In this document: piece by piece, positions 20,342 through 29,666 of the stretch
Layout of the letters: each line of letters opens with the position of its first letter
Position numbering within the stretch: the stretch's first letter is position 1
Assembly: GCA_001799675.1 (NCBI GenBank)
Contig: MGTX01000014.1
Location: 1 to 64,000, forward strand
Direction of reading: 5' to 3'
DNA from: Elusimicrobia bacterium GWA2_66_18
GTDB lineage: Bacteria > Elusimicrobiota > Elusimicrobia > UBA1565 > UBA9628
Length of the DNA stretch: 64,000 nucleotides
Notes under the pieces: generated by a model
Told to the model about the DNA's origin: nothing
The model's database searches: none
Seen by the model: the letters and a program-made list of their open reading frames with translations, nothing else
Program-made: the position numbers and the translations under genes

Positions 20342-20856
20342 TGATATCGAAGAAGATCGGCGCCGCCCTCGTCCTCCTCGTCGTCGCCGTCCTCGTCTAC
20401 CTGCTCGCCGCCGGACCTGCGTCCCGGGATCCGGCAGGTTCCGCGAAGGCCCCTCCCCTCTCGGGACCGCTCGCGGGCGGCGGCGCCGCCGCCCTTTCCG
20501 ACTACGCGGGCAAAGTCGTGCTGGTGGACTTCTGGGCCACCTGGTGCGACCCGTGCCGCGAGGAGATCCCGGGGCTGGGCGAACTCCACAAGAGGCTCTC
20601 GCCCAAGGGCTTCGCCGTCCTCGGCGTCTCGATGGACGAGGAAGGAGAGCGGGCGGTCAAGCGTTTTCTGACCAAGCAGGCCATCCCCTATCCGGTGATC
20701 TTGAACGGCGGCGAGCGGCCGCCCGCCGGCTGGTCGGCCCCCGGGCTGCCGACGGCCTACCTCATCGGCAGGAACGGGGCCGTGCTCCGCCGCTGGTTCG
20801 GCGGCAAGGACCTGCGCGAAGTCGAGCGCGACATCGAGACCGCGCTGACGAAGTAG
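20341..20856 (+). CDS. TlpA/ResA-like membrane-anchored thioredoxin
   Basis: N-terminal TM; VVLVDFWATWCDPCREEIPGLGELH; overlaps ccdA stop by 1 nt. Confidence 0.88.
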   Translation: MISKKIGAALVLLVVAVLVYLLAAGPASRDPAGSAKAPPLSGPLAGGGAAALSDYAGKVVLVDFWATWCDPCREEIPGLGELHKRLSPKGFAVLGVSMDEEGERAVKRFLTKQAIPYPVILNGGERPPAGWSAPGLPTAYLIGRNGAVLRRWFGGKDLREVERDIETALTK

Positions 20857-20864
20857 CCTCTTGC

Positions 20865-20870
20865 TATAAT
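20865..20870 (+). promoter_or_regulatory. Extended -10 (TGCTATAAT) 6 nt before the mutS start
   Basis: ttgcTATAATttgaatATG; no SD in the gap. Confidence 0.5.
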
Positions 20871-20876
20871 TTGAAT

Positions 20877-23486
20877 ATGTTATCGACGGAGGACTTCCCC
20901 GACACCCCGGTGATGCGGCAGTACCGGGAACTCAAGGGCCGGCACCCGCAGGCGCTGATGTTCTTCCGCCTGGGCGACTTCTACGAGCTCTTCGGCGACG
21001 ACGCCCGCGATGCTTCCCAAATCCTCGGCCTGGTCCTGACCCAGCGCCAGGGCGTGCCGATGTGCGGCGTGCCCTTTCATAACGCGCAGAACTATCTGGC
21101 GCGCCTGCTGCGCGCGGGGCGCAAGATCGCCATCGCCGAGCAGTTGGAAGCCCCCTCCAAGGACAAGAAGCTCGTGGCGCGCGGAGTCATCCGCGTGGTC
21201 ACTCCCGGCACCGTGGTCGAAGACGAGCTCCTCGACCCCAAGACCTCCAACTTCCTCGTCGCCGTCGAGCACGACCTGGCGGGCTGGGGCGCGGCGTGCC
21301 TCGACGTCTCCACCGGCGAGTCGTGGGCGACCCAGACCCTCAACGACCGCCAATCGCGCAAGCTCTTCGATCTGCTGGCGAGAATCAACCCCGCCGAGGT
21401 CGTCGCCACGAGAGAGGCGGCCTCCGCGTTATGGCTGCGGCAGGTCCTTCCGGCGAAAACCTGCCTGACCATACAAGAAACGGCGAAAAACGGGGAGCTC
21501 CCGGCTTGGGCCGATGGGTTGATCTGGAAGAACCATCATTTAGCCCTGAAGGCCGCGCTTTCGGCGCGGCGATATGTCGATGAGGCCCGCTTCCGGCTTC
21601 GCGAACTTCCCGAGCCCGCGTACCAAGAAGCCGAGGCCGTGATGCAGCTCGACGAGACCGCCATCCGCACCCTGGAACTCGTCGAGTCCGCCTCGGGCGA
21701 GAAGCGCCACACCCTCTGGGGCCTGCTCGACGGCTGCCTCACGCCCATGGGCAGCCGCAAGATCAAGAACCGGCTCCTGCATCCCTCTACGGACCTGCGC
21801 GAAATCGAGCGCCGCCAGAACTGCGTCGAGGACCTTCTCGATAAGCCCGACGCGCGCCGGTCATTGGGCCGCCTCCTCCAGCAGATCGCCGACCTGCCGC
21901 GCGTGACGAGCCGCCTGTCCACCCGCCAGGCCGGGCCGCGCGACCTGGGCGCGCTGCGCCGTTCGCTCATCCGTCTTCCGGACTTGGAGCGATGGATCGC
22001 CGAAGTCTCTTTCTCCTCGGGCCTGGCCGACCTCGCCGAGGACCTCCGAGAGACGGCGAAGACGATAGAACCCCTGCGGGAATATCTCCAAAAGGCCCTG
22101 ACGGACGATCCCCCGGCCAAACTCTCGGACGGCGGCCTGATCCGACCGGGCTTCCATGCCGAGTTGGACGAACTCCGACGGCTGAAGAACGACTCGGACC
22201 AAGTCTTGCGCGAGTTGGAAGAGCGCGAAAAGAAGGCCACCGGCATCTCGAGCCTGAAGGCCGGCTACAACTCGGTCTTCGGTTATTATCTCGAGATCAC
22301 CAAAGCCCAATCTTCCAAGGCTCCGGCGACCTATATCCGCAAGCAAACTCTCACCAACGCCGAGCGCTACATTACCCCGGAACTCAAGGAGTTGGAGACT
22401 CGAATCCTCTCCGCTGAAGATCAAATGCTGCGGCTGGAAGCGCATCTCTTCGACGAGGTCCGCGAGAAGGCCCTGGCGCACGACGCGCCGCTCCTGCGCC
22501 TCGCCGAGATCCTCTCCGAGTTGGACGTCTTCCAGGCCCTGGCCGCCGTCGCGGCCATGCAGGACTTCGTCAAGCCCAAAGTGGACCTCTCCCACGACCT
22601 CGAGATCGTGGAGGGCCGCCATCCCGTGCTGGCGGCCCTCCTCCCCCAGGGCGCCTTCGTGCCCAACTCGCTGGTCCTCAACGCGCGCGACCCCCAGATC
22701 CTCATCCTGACCGGCCCCAACATGTCGGGCAAGTCCACCTACCTGCGCCAGAACGCGCTCATCGCCCTCATGGCCCAGGCCGGCTCCTTCGTGCCGGCGC
22801 GCTCGGCGCGCGTGGGCGTGGTGGACAAGATCCTGACCCGCATCGGCGCGCAGGACGCTCTGGCCCAGGGCGACTCCACCTTCATGGTCGAGATGAAGGA
22901 GACCTCGCACATCCTGCGCTCGGCGACCGCCCGCTCCCTCGTCGTCCTCGACGAGGTCGGCCGCGGCACCTCCACCTTCGACGGCATCTCCATCGCCTGG
23001 GCCGTACTCGAGCATCTGCACGGCGCCTACGGCGACGGTGGCGGCGCCGACTCGAAACCTCGCGGCCCGCGCACCCTTTTCGCCACGCACTACTTCGAGT
23101 TGACCGGACTTGCCAAGACCCTGCCCGGCGTGGTCAACGTCAACGTGGAAGTCAAAGAGTGGCGCAATGCCGAGGGCCGCGTCGAGGTCGTCTTCCTGCA
23201 CAAGATCGGCGAGGGCCCGGCCGACCGCTCCTACGGCATCCACGTGGCCGCGCTGGCGGGCCTGCCCGCTGCGCTCATCGCGCGCGCCAACGAGATCCTC
23301 TCGGGCCTGGAGAACGAGTCCGCCTCCGGACGCCTGGCGGGCAGAGCCGCGCGCGACTCTTCGCCCAGGGATCTCCCGCTCTTCGAAACGAACCCGATCC
23401 TTCAGACCCTCATGCTTCTCAACCCCGAGACCATGACGCCCATCGAGGCGCTCTCGGCGCTCAACGCCCTGAAAAAGATGTTCTGA
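20877..23486 (+). CDS. mutS: DNA mismatch repair protein MutS
   Basis: TPVMRQYRELKGRHPQALMFFRLGDFYELFGDDA; Walker A GPNMSGKSTYLRQ; DEVGRGTSTFDG. Confidence 0.97.
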   Translation: MLSTEDFPDTPVMRQYRELKGRHPQALMFFRLGDFYELFGDDARDASQILGLVLTQRQGVPMCGVPFHNAQNYLARLLRAGRKIAIAEQLEAPSKDKKLVARGVIRVVTPGTVVEDELLDPKTSNFLVAVEHDLAGWGAACLDVSTGESWATQTLNDRQSRKLFDLLARINPAEVVATREAASALWLRQVLPAKTCLTIQETAKNGELPAWADGLIWKNHHLALKAALSARRYVDEARFRLRELPEPAYQEAEAVMQLDETAIRTLELVESASGEKRHTLWGLLDGCLTPMGSRKIKNRLLHPSTDLREIERRQNCVEDLLDKPDARRSLGRLLQQIADLPRVTSRLSTRQAGPRDLGALRRSLIRLPDLERWIAEVSFSSGLADLAEDLRETAKTIEPLREYLQKALTDDPPAKLSDGGLIRPGFHAELDELRRLKNDSDQVLRELEEREKKATGISSLKAGYNSVFGYYLEITKAQSSKAPATYIRKQTLTNAERYITPELKELETRILSAEDQMLRLEAHLFDEVREKALAHDAPLLRLAEILSELDVFQALAAVAAMQDFVKPKVDLSHDLEIVEGRHPVLAALLPQGAFVPNSLVLNARDPQILILTGPNMSGKSTYLRQNALIALMAQAGSFVPARSARVGVVDKILTRIGAQDALAQGDSTFMVEMKETSHILRSATARSLVVLDEVGRGTSTFDGISIAWAVLEHLHGAYGDGGGADSKPRGPRTLFATHYFELTGLAKTLPGVVNVNVEVKEWRNAEGRVEVVFLHKIGEGPADRSYGIHVAALAGLPAALIARANEILSGLENESASGRLAGRAARDSSPRDLPLFETNPILQTLMLLNPETMTPIEALSALNALKKMF

Positions 23487-25318
23487 TGCCGATCATCAAG
23501 CAATTGCCGGAGGCGGTCTACTCCCGCATCGCCGCCGGCGAGGTCGTCGAGCGCCCGGCCTCGATGCTCAAGGAGCTCATCGAGAACTCCGTGGACGCGG
23601 GGGCCGCCCGCATCGACGTGGACGTCGCGGGCGCCGGCCGCGTAAGCCTGCGCGTGGCCGACGACGGCTGCGGCATGGACGAAGCGGACGTGCGGGCATG
23701 CTTGGAGCGCCACGCCACGAGCAAGCTCTCCGCCTTCGAGGACCTCGACGCGCTCGCCACCTTCGGCTTTCGCGGCGAGGCTCTCTACGCCATCGCCGCC
23801 GTCTCCAAGGTCGTCATCACCAGCGCCACGCGCCAAGCCAAAACCGGCTGGCGCGTCTCAGCCGACGCCGGGAAGGTCCAGTCGAGCGGCCCGTCGCCGG
23901 CGGTGCCGGGAACGACGGTCCTGGTCAAGGAACTCTTCTACAACACGCCCGCCCGCCTCGAATTCATGAAGTCGGACGGGTTCGAACGCGCCAAGCTCGC
24001 GTCCGTCGTCGAGGAAGCGGCCATCGCCAACCCGGGCGTGCGCTTCACCTATAAGTCCGAGAATCGCCTCGTCCTCCACTTCGAGCCGGAGCGCACCGGC
24101 CACGCCTTCCAGGATTTCGATCTGCGCGTCTCCCAAGTGCTGGGCGACGATCTCTCCGGGGGCCTCCTGCCCATCGACGTGCAGCGCCCCGGCGTCAGGG
24201 TGAGAATGCTCGTCAGCCCGCTCGACAAGATGCCCTCCTCGCGCAACTTCCAGCACTTCTTCGTCAACAAGCGCCCGGTCGCCTCGCGCATCCTCCAGCA
24301 GGCCCTCTACAAGGCCTACGGCGAGCGGCCCTCGGGCAAGCATCCCGTCTGCGTGGCGATGCTCGAGCTCAACGCCGACGCCTTCGACGTCAACGTCCAT
24401 CCCGGCAAGCGCGAGATCCGATTCAAGAAGGACGGCGAGATATTCGAGATCGTCTCGGGCCTGACCGCGTCGGCCCTGGCCAAGGCCAAGGCCGCGTCCC
24501 CGATCACGATCACGCCCCCCGGGATCACGACCGCGCCCCCCCCCATCACGATCTCGCCCGAGGGCGCCTCCATGACGGCCGACGCCCCGGCCCCGGCTTT
24601 CGCCGCGCCGCAGGAGGCCCCGTCGCATTACCTCGGCGGCCGCTCCTTCTTCCCCGAGGAGTTCAAGCAGCTCAAGCTGGGCGCCGCCATGGCCCTGGTC
24701 GCACCCGAGGGCGCGCCCGCCTGGTACACGCCGCCCTTCCGCTGCCTGGGCCAGATCGAACGCAGCTATCTCCTCTTCGAGGCCTCGGGCGGGCTCTTCG
24801 TGCTGGACCAACACGCCGCGGCCGAGCGCATCCTCTTCGAGCAGCTCATGGCGGAGATCGCGCAAGGCGGGGCCAAGTCCCAGAAGCTGCTGCTCCCCGT
24901 CCCCGTGGACCTGCCGGCCAGCGCCGCGCGCCTGGCGCTGGAGAAGGCCGGGCGTCTGCGCAAGATCGGCTTCGACATCGAGGCCCGCGGCAAGAACGGC
25001 CTCCACGTGACGGCCATCCCCGCCGTTTTCACCGCGGCCGAGGACGTCAAAAGGCTCGTGCACCGCGTGGTGGACTCTCTCTCGGACCCCGTCGATGACG
25101 CCGCCCAACTGCGCCACGACGCCGTCGCCACGGTGGCCTGCAAGGCGGCCGTGAAAGCCCACGATCGTTTGGGAGAGGAAGAAGCCTACAAGCTCCTCGA
25201 CCTCCTCAAGGACTGCAAGGACGGCTCCGCCTGCCCGCACGGCCGGCGCACCATGCTCTCCCTGAACCGGGAAGAACTGGCCCGGCGCTTCCAGCGCCCC
25301 GGCGCCCCGCCGCTGTAA
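23486..25318 (+). CDS. mutL: DNA mismatch repair protein MutL
   Basis: IAAGEVVERPASMLKELIENSVDAGA; GFRGEALYAIAAVSK; C-terminal LDQHAAAERILFE, ACKAAVKAHDRL, CPHGRRT. Confidence 0.97.
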   Translation: MPIIKQLPEAVYSRIAAGEVVERPASMLKELIENSVDAGAARIDVDVAGAGRVSLRVADDGCGMDEADVRACLERHATSKLSAFEDLDALATFGFRGEALYAIAAVSKVVITSATRQAKTGWRVSADAGKVQSSGPSPAVPGTTVLVKELFYNTPARLEFMKSDGFERAKLASVVEEAAIANPGVRFTYKSENRLVLHFEPERTGHAFQDFDLRVSQVLGDDLSGGLLPIDVQRPGVRVRMLVSPLDKMPSSRNFQHFFVNKRPVASRILQQALYKAYGERPSGKHPVCVAMLELNADAFDVNVHPGKREIRFKKDGEIFEIVSGLTASALAKAKAASPITITPPGITTAPPPITISPEGASMTADAPAPAFAAPQEAPSHYLGGRSFFPEEFKQLKLGAAMALVAPEGAPAWYTPPFRCLGQIERSYLLFEASGGLFVLDQHAAAERILFEQLMAEIAQGGAKSQKLLLPVPVDLPASAARLALEKAGRLRKIGFDIEARGKNGLHVTAIPAVFTAAEDVKRLVHRVVDSLSDPVDDAAQLRHDAVATVACKAAVKAHDRLGEEEAYKLLDLLKDCKDGSACPHGRRTMLSLNREELARRFQRPGAPPL

Positions 25319-25368
25319 GCATCGCCCGCGACCGGTCCGCAGCTACGCAAACGCCGCGCTCTCCGTCG

Positions 25369-25396
25369 TCAAGGCCCACAATTTTTTGGGCCTTGA
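25369..25396. promoter_or_regulatory. Perfect 10-bp inverted repeat downstream of mutL, overlapping the next -35 box
   Basis: TCAAGGCCCA-caattttt-TGGGCCTTGA. Could be a terminator or an operator. Confidence 0.55.
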
Positions 25397-25420
25397 CTGA
25401 AAAAAAATCGGAGCTATACT
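25393..25420 (+). promoter_or_regulatory. Strong sigma70-type promoter TTGACT-N16-TATACT
   Basis: -35 at 25393-25398, -10 at 25415-25420; no recognisable protein gene on the + strand follows before the convergent queE. Confidence 0.7.
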
Positions 25421-25426
25421 CAATAT

Positions 25427-25652
25427 CGTCACCCGTCCCGAACCCGGTGTCGGAGGCGCTCAAGAAGGACCCCGGGTTGAGGCTGAGGCCGGAACCGGAG
25501 GTCGGAGTCGAAGGCCGTCGTCGTGAGGCGCCCGTCGCGGGTTTGCCGAGACGCGTCGGGCCGCCTGGAGTGGCGGGCGTTACGGATTCGGGGCGGGTGA
25601 CTTACGAGGCGCTGAGACGGTCCGATTAAAAGGACGCCTGTCTCGGCGCCTC
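25427..25652 (+). ncRNA. Candidate structured non-coding RNA (6S RNA-like architecture?)
   Basis: 15-bp closing stem GTCACCCGTCCCGAA (25428-25442) / TTCGGGGCGGGTGAC (25587-25601), one G-U pair. Internal pairs GACCCCGG/CCGGAGGTC, GGCGCTCA/TGAGGCGCC, CCGCC/GGCGG. Then a 13-bp hairpin at 25606-25652. Confidence 0.6.
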
Positions 25653-25659
25653 CTGTCCG

Positions 25660-26337
25660 TCAGGGAAGGCGCCAGTAGTGGTGCCACTGAGGCACCACCC
25701 TCACGTCCCGCACGACCCGCCTGGCCAAGTCCTCGAAGCGCAGGCAGCGCGCGGGCGCAATCGCCTGCGCGCCGTGCAACGGGGTCGCCGGCTGGAGCAC
25801 CAGAGGCAGGCGCCGGGGCGCGCCGCGCAGGAGCGACAGCACCCGGCGCCACTCCCCCTCGGTCGAGAGCGAAGTCAAAACAACCTTCACGAAAGTCCCG
25901 CGCGGGGCCTCTTTTAGGAAGGACTCGTGGAGGTCCCAACTCTCGCGCCCCGTGGAGGACGGGAGTTTAATGTCCATGGCCACCGTGTCGCAGAGCGGGG
26001 CCAGGGCGCGCATGGCGGCCGGCAGCGTCCCGTTGGTCTCCAGATAATTCTCCAGCCCCCGAACACGCACCCATCCCATCAGGGGCCTCAAGAACGCGGC
26101 GTGAAGGAGGGGCTCTCCCCCCGTCCAGGAGACGCTGCGATGCCGACGCCCGCGGTCTAAACGCGCGATGGCGGACTTCACGAACCCGGCGCTCACGACC
26201 TTGCCGGAGGGGATCGGAATCGCGTCCGGCTCGTCGCAATAGTCGCAGCGGAGGTTGCATCCGCCCAGGCGCACGAAGATCTGCCTCTCGCCCACGCGCA
26301 GGCCTTCGCCCTGAAGCGAGGAGAAGACCGACACCAT
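25660..26337 (-). CDS. queE: 7-carboxy-7-deazaguanine synthase (radical SAM)
   Basis: [36 protein letters not shown]; exact start uncertain. Confidence 0.88.
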   Translation of the reverse strand: MVSVFSSLQGEGLRVGERQIFVRLGGCNLRCDYCDEPDAIPIPSGKVVSAGFVKSAIARLDRGRRHRSVSWTGGEPLLHAAFLRPLMGWVRVRGLENYLETNGTLPAAMRALAPLCDTVAMDIKLPSSTGRESWDLHESFLKEAPRGTFVKVVLTSLSTEGEWRRVLSLLRGAPRRLPLVLQPATPLHGAQAIAPARCLRFEDLARRVVRDVRVVPQWHHYWRLP

Positions 26338-26372
26338 GCGGGCGCGGGACTCGTCGGAGAGCTTCAGCGCCC

Positions 26373-27047
26373 TCAAAGCGCGGGATCCTCGACGCCTGCT
26401 TCCCGGAAGCCCTTCTCGCGGAGCCGGCACGAATCGCAACGGCCGCACGGCCGCGAGCCCCCGGCGTAGCACGACCAAGTTAAAGACAACGGCGCTCCGA
26501 CCTTTTCCGCCAGGCGCACGATCCCCTTCTTGTCTAGACGCAGCAACGGCGCCAAGACCCTCAGCGGTTTCTTCTCAGTCCCGCGCTTCGTGCCCAGCTT
26601 GGCCGCTTTGGAGAAGGCGTCCAGAAACGAAGGGCGGCAGTCGGGATAGCCGGAGTAATCGAGGGCATTGGCGCCGATGACGATCGCTCTCGCCCCGACC
26701 GAATCCGCAAGCGACGTCGCGAGGGCGAGGAAGATGGTGTTGCGTCCCGGGACATAGCTGGAGGGGATTGCGCCGCGGCCGATCCTCGATAGAGGCATTT
26801 CCGGCAGCTTCAGGCGGCGATTCATGAGAGACGAGCCGGACAACCACGGCAAAGACAACGACACCTCGCGCAAAGGCGCCCGCGCTTTCTTCGCCACGGC
26901 CCGGGCCGCAAGGAGTTCGCGATCATGCCGTTGACCGTACCTGATGGAGAGCGCCACGAGCCGGTAGCCCTTCTTGCGCGCCCAGAAGAGACACGTCGTC
27001 GAATCCAGACCGCCTGACAGGAGGATGACCGCCGTCTCCTTCTTCAT
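26373..27047 (-). CDS. queC: 7-cyano-7-deazaguanine synthase
   Basis: [63 protein letters not shown]. Confidence 0.93.
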   Translation of the reverse strand: MKKETAVILLSGGLDSTTCLFWARKKGYRLVALSIRYGQRHDRELLAARAVAKKARAPLREVSLSLPWLSGSSLMNRRLKLPEMPLSRIGRGAIPSSYVPGRNTIFLALATSLADSVGARAIVIGANALDYSGYPDCRPSFLDAFSKAAKLGTKRGTEKKPLRVLAPLLRLDKKGIVRLAEKVGAPLSLTWSCYAGGSRPCGRCDSCRLREKGFREAGVEDPAL

Positions 27048-27832
27048 GCCGAGGCTTTCTTGGCCGGGAACTTGCCGTCGAGGGCCTCGCGGCATATCCG
27101 GATCACGTCGGCGCTGAAGTTGCCCTTGTCGATCATCCAGTTGATGTAGCCGCGGTCCTGAGCGACCACCTCGCGCAGAGTCTTGCCCTTGTGCTTGTTG
27201 CCGAAGCCGAACGCGGCCTCGCCGCTCTTCCAGACGAACTTCCCCTCCGCGTCCACGCGGCCGGGGTCCACGGCGGAGCAGAACGCGTCTAGGCCCGCCG
27301 CGTCCTTGGGCAGGTCCGCGTAGCGCTCCACCTGCGCGAAGAGCACCTCGGCCGTGGCGCGCGCGTCCGCCTCGGCGCGGTGGCCTCCGGCCAGGTCCTT
27401 GCCGCAGTAGAACTTGTAGGCGGCCGTCAGATCGCGGCGCTCCTTGCGCGCGAAGATCGTGAAGGCGTCCACGACCCGCTTGCCCGCCAGCGGCCAGTCG
27501 AAGCCGGCGCGCTTGAGTTCGTTGGTCAGCAGGGGGATGTCGTACTTGACCGCGTTGAAGCCTGCGAGGTCGGCGCCCTCGAAGAGCTCCAAGAGCTTCG
27601 GGGCCAGGTCCTTGATGGCGGGCGCGCCTCTCACCATGTCGTCGGTGATCTTATGGATGGCCGTGGCCTCCGCCGGGATGGGAACGCCGGGGTCGACCAG
27701 CGAGGAGAAGAGGCTCCGGCTCCCGTCGGCCTCGAAGCGCAAGACGCAGACGTCGACGATGCGGTCGCTCTGCGGGTCGGCGCCCGTGGCCTCCAGGTCG
27801 AAAATGCAGAGGGGTCGGTCGAGCTTCATCAT
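27044..27832 (-). CDS. DnaQ-like 3'-5' exonuclease
   Basis: LCIFDLEATGADPQSDRIVDVCVLRF; FNAVKYDIPLL; HRAEADARATAEV. Confidence 0.85.
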   Translation of the reverse strand: MMKLDRPLCIFDLEATGADPQSDRIVDVCVLRFEADGSRSLFSSLVDPGVPIPAEATAIHKITDDMVRGAPAIKDLAPKLLELFEGADLAGFNAVKYDIPLLTNELKRAGFDWPLAGKRVVDAFTIFARKERRDLTAAYKFYCGKDLAGGHRAEADARATAEVLFAQVERYADLPKDAAGLDAFCSAVDPGRVDAEGKFVWKSGEAAFGFGNKHKGKTLREVVAQDRGYINWMIDKGNFSADVIRICREALDGKFPAKKASA

Positions 27833-28311
27833 CGGGAAGGCTCCAGGGAGGGGACAGTCGAGGTGGAAGACAAGACGGGCGGGATCACGAGCAGGGGCAT
27901 CCGAGCCGGCGCGGTCGAAGCCATCACCTCTGGGGAGCCGGCGAGGCGGCACTCGTAGACAAGATGGATGAACGGCTCGATCTTGTAATGCTCGCCGCCA
28001 TGCTGGATGTTGACGGCCAGGTCGTCGCCCACGTAGGGCGCGTCGGCGTCCTGGCGGGCGTACTCGTCGACGACGCGCGGCTCCAGGTCCTTGCCGCAGT
28101 TCTTGCGCATGAGGCGGCGGGCGTGCCGCCGGCGGCCCTTTACGAACCAGGACCAGCCGTCGAGGGAGTAGCGCACGCTGCCTCCGCCGAGATCCACATA
28201 ACCCACTTCTTTGACCGGACCCTTGCGGGGACGGCGGCGCTCCACGCTCTCGGCCACGCAGGCCGAGAGCAGGACGGCGGCGGAGGCGGCGAGGAGGACG
28301 GCGCGTCTCAT
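27829..28311 (-). CDS. Putative lipoprotein of unknown function
   Basis: MRRAVLLAASAAVLLSACVAES lipobox; coupled by overlap to neighbours. Confidence 0.55.
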   Translation of the reverse strand: MRRAVLLAASAAVLLSACVAESVERRRPRKGPVKEVGYVDLGGGSVRYSLDGWSWFVKGRRRHARRLMRKNCGKDLEPRVVDEYARQDADAPYVGDDLAVNIQHGGEHYKIEPFIHLVYECRLAGSPEVMASTAPARMPLLVIPPVLSSTSTVPSLEPSR

Positions 28312-29666
28312 GCGAGGGGTTGAAGCTCCCCGCCCGCCGCGGCCGGGCGCGCGGAGGCGACGCCGGCCAGGCGCTCGGCGCAACGCTTGCCGTCGAGGAG
28401 GGTTTCCTCCATGAAGGAATATTTCCAGCCCCCGTAGCGGCCGATGGATTGCGCTCCGAGCTTGGCTAGGTGGCGCAAGATCGCGTTCACGGCCGGGGTG
28501 CGGGCGAAATCATAGACGACATAACCGACCGGGATGGGCATCCAAGCCATGGTCGAGATCTCGTCGCGCTTCTTCAAGATCCCGGCCTCCCGCAGGCCGT
28601 CGAGGATCGAGACTTCGAGCTTCGCCGTGTCCACGCGCGCGCCGCCCGGCCGCGCGACCTCGACGTAGAGGGCGCTGTGGCCCGCGGGCGCCGCGGCGGA
28701 AGAGAAATTGCTGGAGAAGCCGACCCGGTAGAACGGGAACTTCTTCTCGGGGAAATAGACCCAGTGCCGGTCGCCTACGACCGGACGGGCGACGCCCAGG
28801 TTGAGGTTCCAGACGGCGTTCCAGCGCAGGCGCCCTCGGGCTTGCCGCACCGCGTCCGGCAGGGGACCCGCGAGGTCCAGGAATGTCGTCAGCGGGAGGG
28901 TGTTCACCAGGCGCTCGTAGCGGACTTCCCCGAGGCCCGCGACCTGCGCGACCTTCCACCGCAGGTCCACCGCCGTGACGCGAGCGCCGGTGCGGACCAC
29001 GCCGGGCTCCAGGCGGCGGGCCAAGGCGTCGGGCAGGGCTTGGATGCCGCCGCGGACCGGGTAGCGGAAGGAGGCGTTGTAACCGAAGCGCTTGTTCTGG
29101 TCGGCCAGCGCGCCGTAGAGGACCTCGGTGGCGGAGGGCTTGGGCACGAAGCGGCCCTGCCATTCGGTCGTCATCCGCGCCAGACTCGTCTGCCAGAGTT
29201 TCTCATTGTACGGCCGCATGAAATGACGAGTGATGCCGTCGCCGAAGGCGGCGCGGCACCAGGAGAGAAAATCACCTCGCTTCGACGGACCGCTCGGCCG
29301 GTGCACCGTCTCGAGGAAGCCGGCCACGCAGTCCACCACCACGCCGAGGGGAAGGCCCTTCGTATTGGCCTGGAACGGGTAGCGCGTCATGACCCCTTTG
29401 GAAAAAATCGCCGCCCGGCGCTCGTGGACGGCGAGATTCCCCTTAAGCAGGTCCAGGACGTATCCCTTGCCGTAGGGGTCGTGGAGATGGAGGAGGTGGC
29501 CCGTGTAGTCGAAGGTGAAGCCGTTCTTCGTCACGGAGCCGGCGACGCCGCCCACCGTCGGCTTCGCCTCCACGACCAGGCGCGAGCGCACTCCGAGCCC
29601 GAGCAGGTGGTGGGCCGTCGAGAGGCCGGCCAGGCCCGCGCCCAGGATGAGGACGTCGGTCTTCAT
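28308..29666 (-). CDS. FAD/NAD(P)-dependent amine-oxidase-family protein (protoporphyrinogen oxidase/UGM-like)
   Basis: MKTDVLILGAGLAGLSTAHHLLGLGVRSRLVVEAKPTVGGVAGS; WQTSLARMTTEWQGRFVPKPS. Confidence 0.75.
   Translation of the reverse strand: MKTDVLILGAGLAGLSTAHHLLGLGVRSRLVVEAKPTVGGVAGSVTKNGFTFDYTGHLLHLHDPYGKGYVLDLLKGNLAVHERRAAIFSKGVMTRYPFQANTKGLPLGVVVDCVAGFLETVHRPSGPSKRGDFLSWCRAAFGDGITRHFMRPYNEKLWQTSLARMTTEWQGRFVPKPSATEVLYGALADQNKRFGYNASFRYPVRGGIQALPDALARRLEPGVVRTGARVTAVDLRWKVAQVAGLGEVRYERLVNTLPLTTFLDLAGPLPDAVRQARGRLRWNAVWNLNLGVARPVVGDRHWVYFPEKKFPFYRVGFSSNFSSAAAPAGHSALYVEVARPGGARVDTAKLEVSILDGLREAGILKKRDEISTMAWMPIPVGYVVYDFARTPAVNAILRHLAKLGAQSIGRYGGWKYSFMEETLLDGKRCAERLAGVASARPAAAGGELQPLA

Noticed and set aside
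21861-23243. 460-aa antisense ORF over mutS (and 23858-25240 over mutL)
   Set aside because: Shadow ORFs expected from high GC3; no recognisable motifs, whereas mutS/mutL are unmistakable.
25427-25601. SRP RNA or RNase P RNA as identity of the structured RNA
   Set aside because: Lacks the SRP helix-8 GGAAGGAAGCA-type motif and the RNase P GAGGAAAGTCC core; 6S-like architecture fits better but is unproven.
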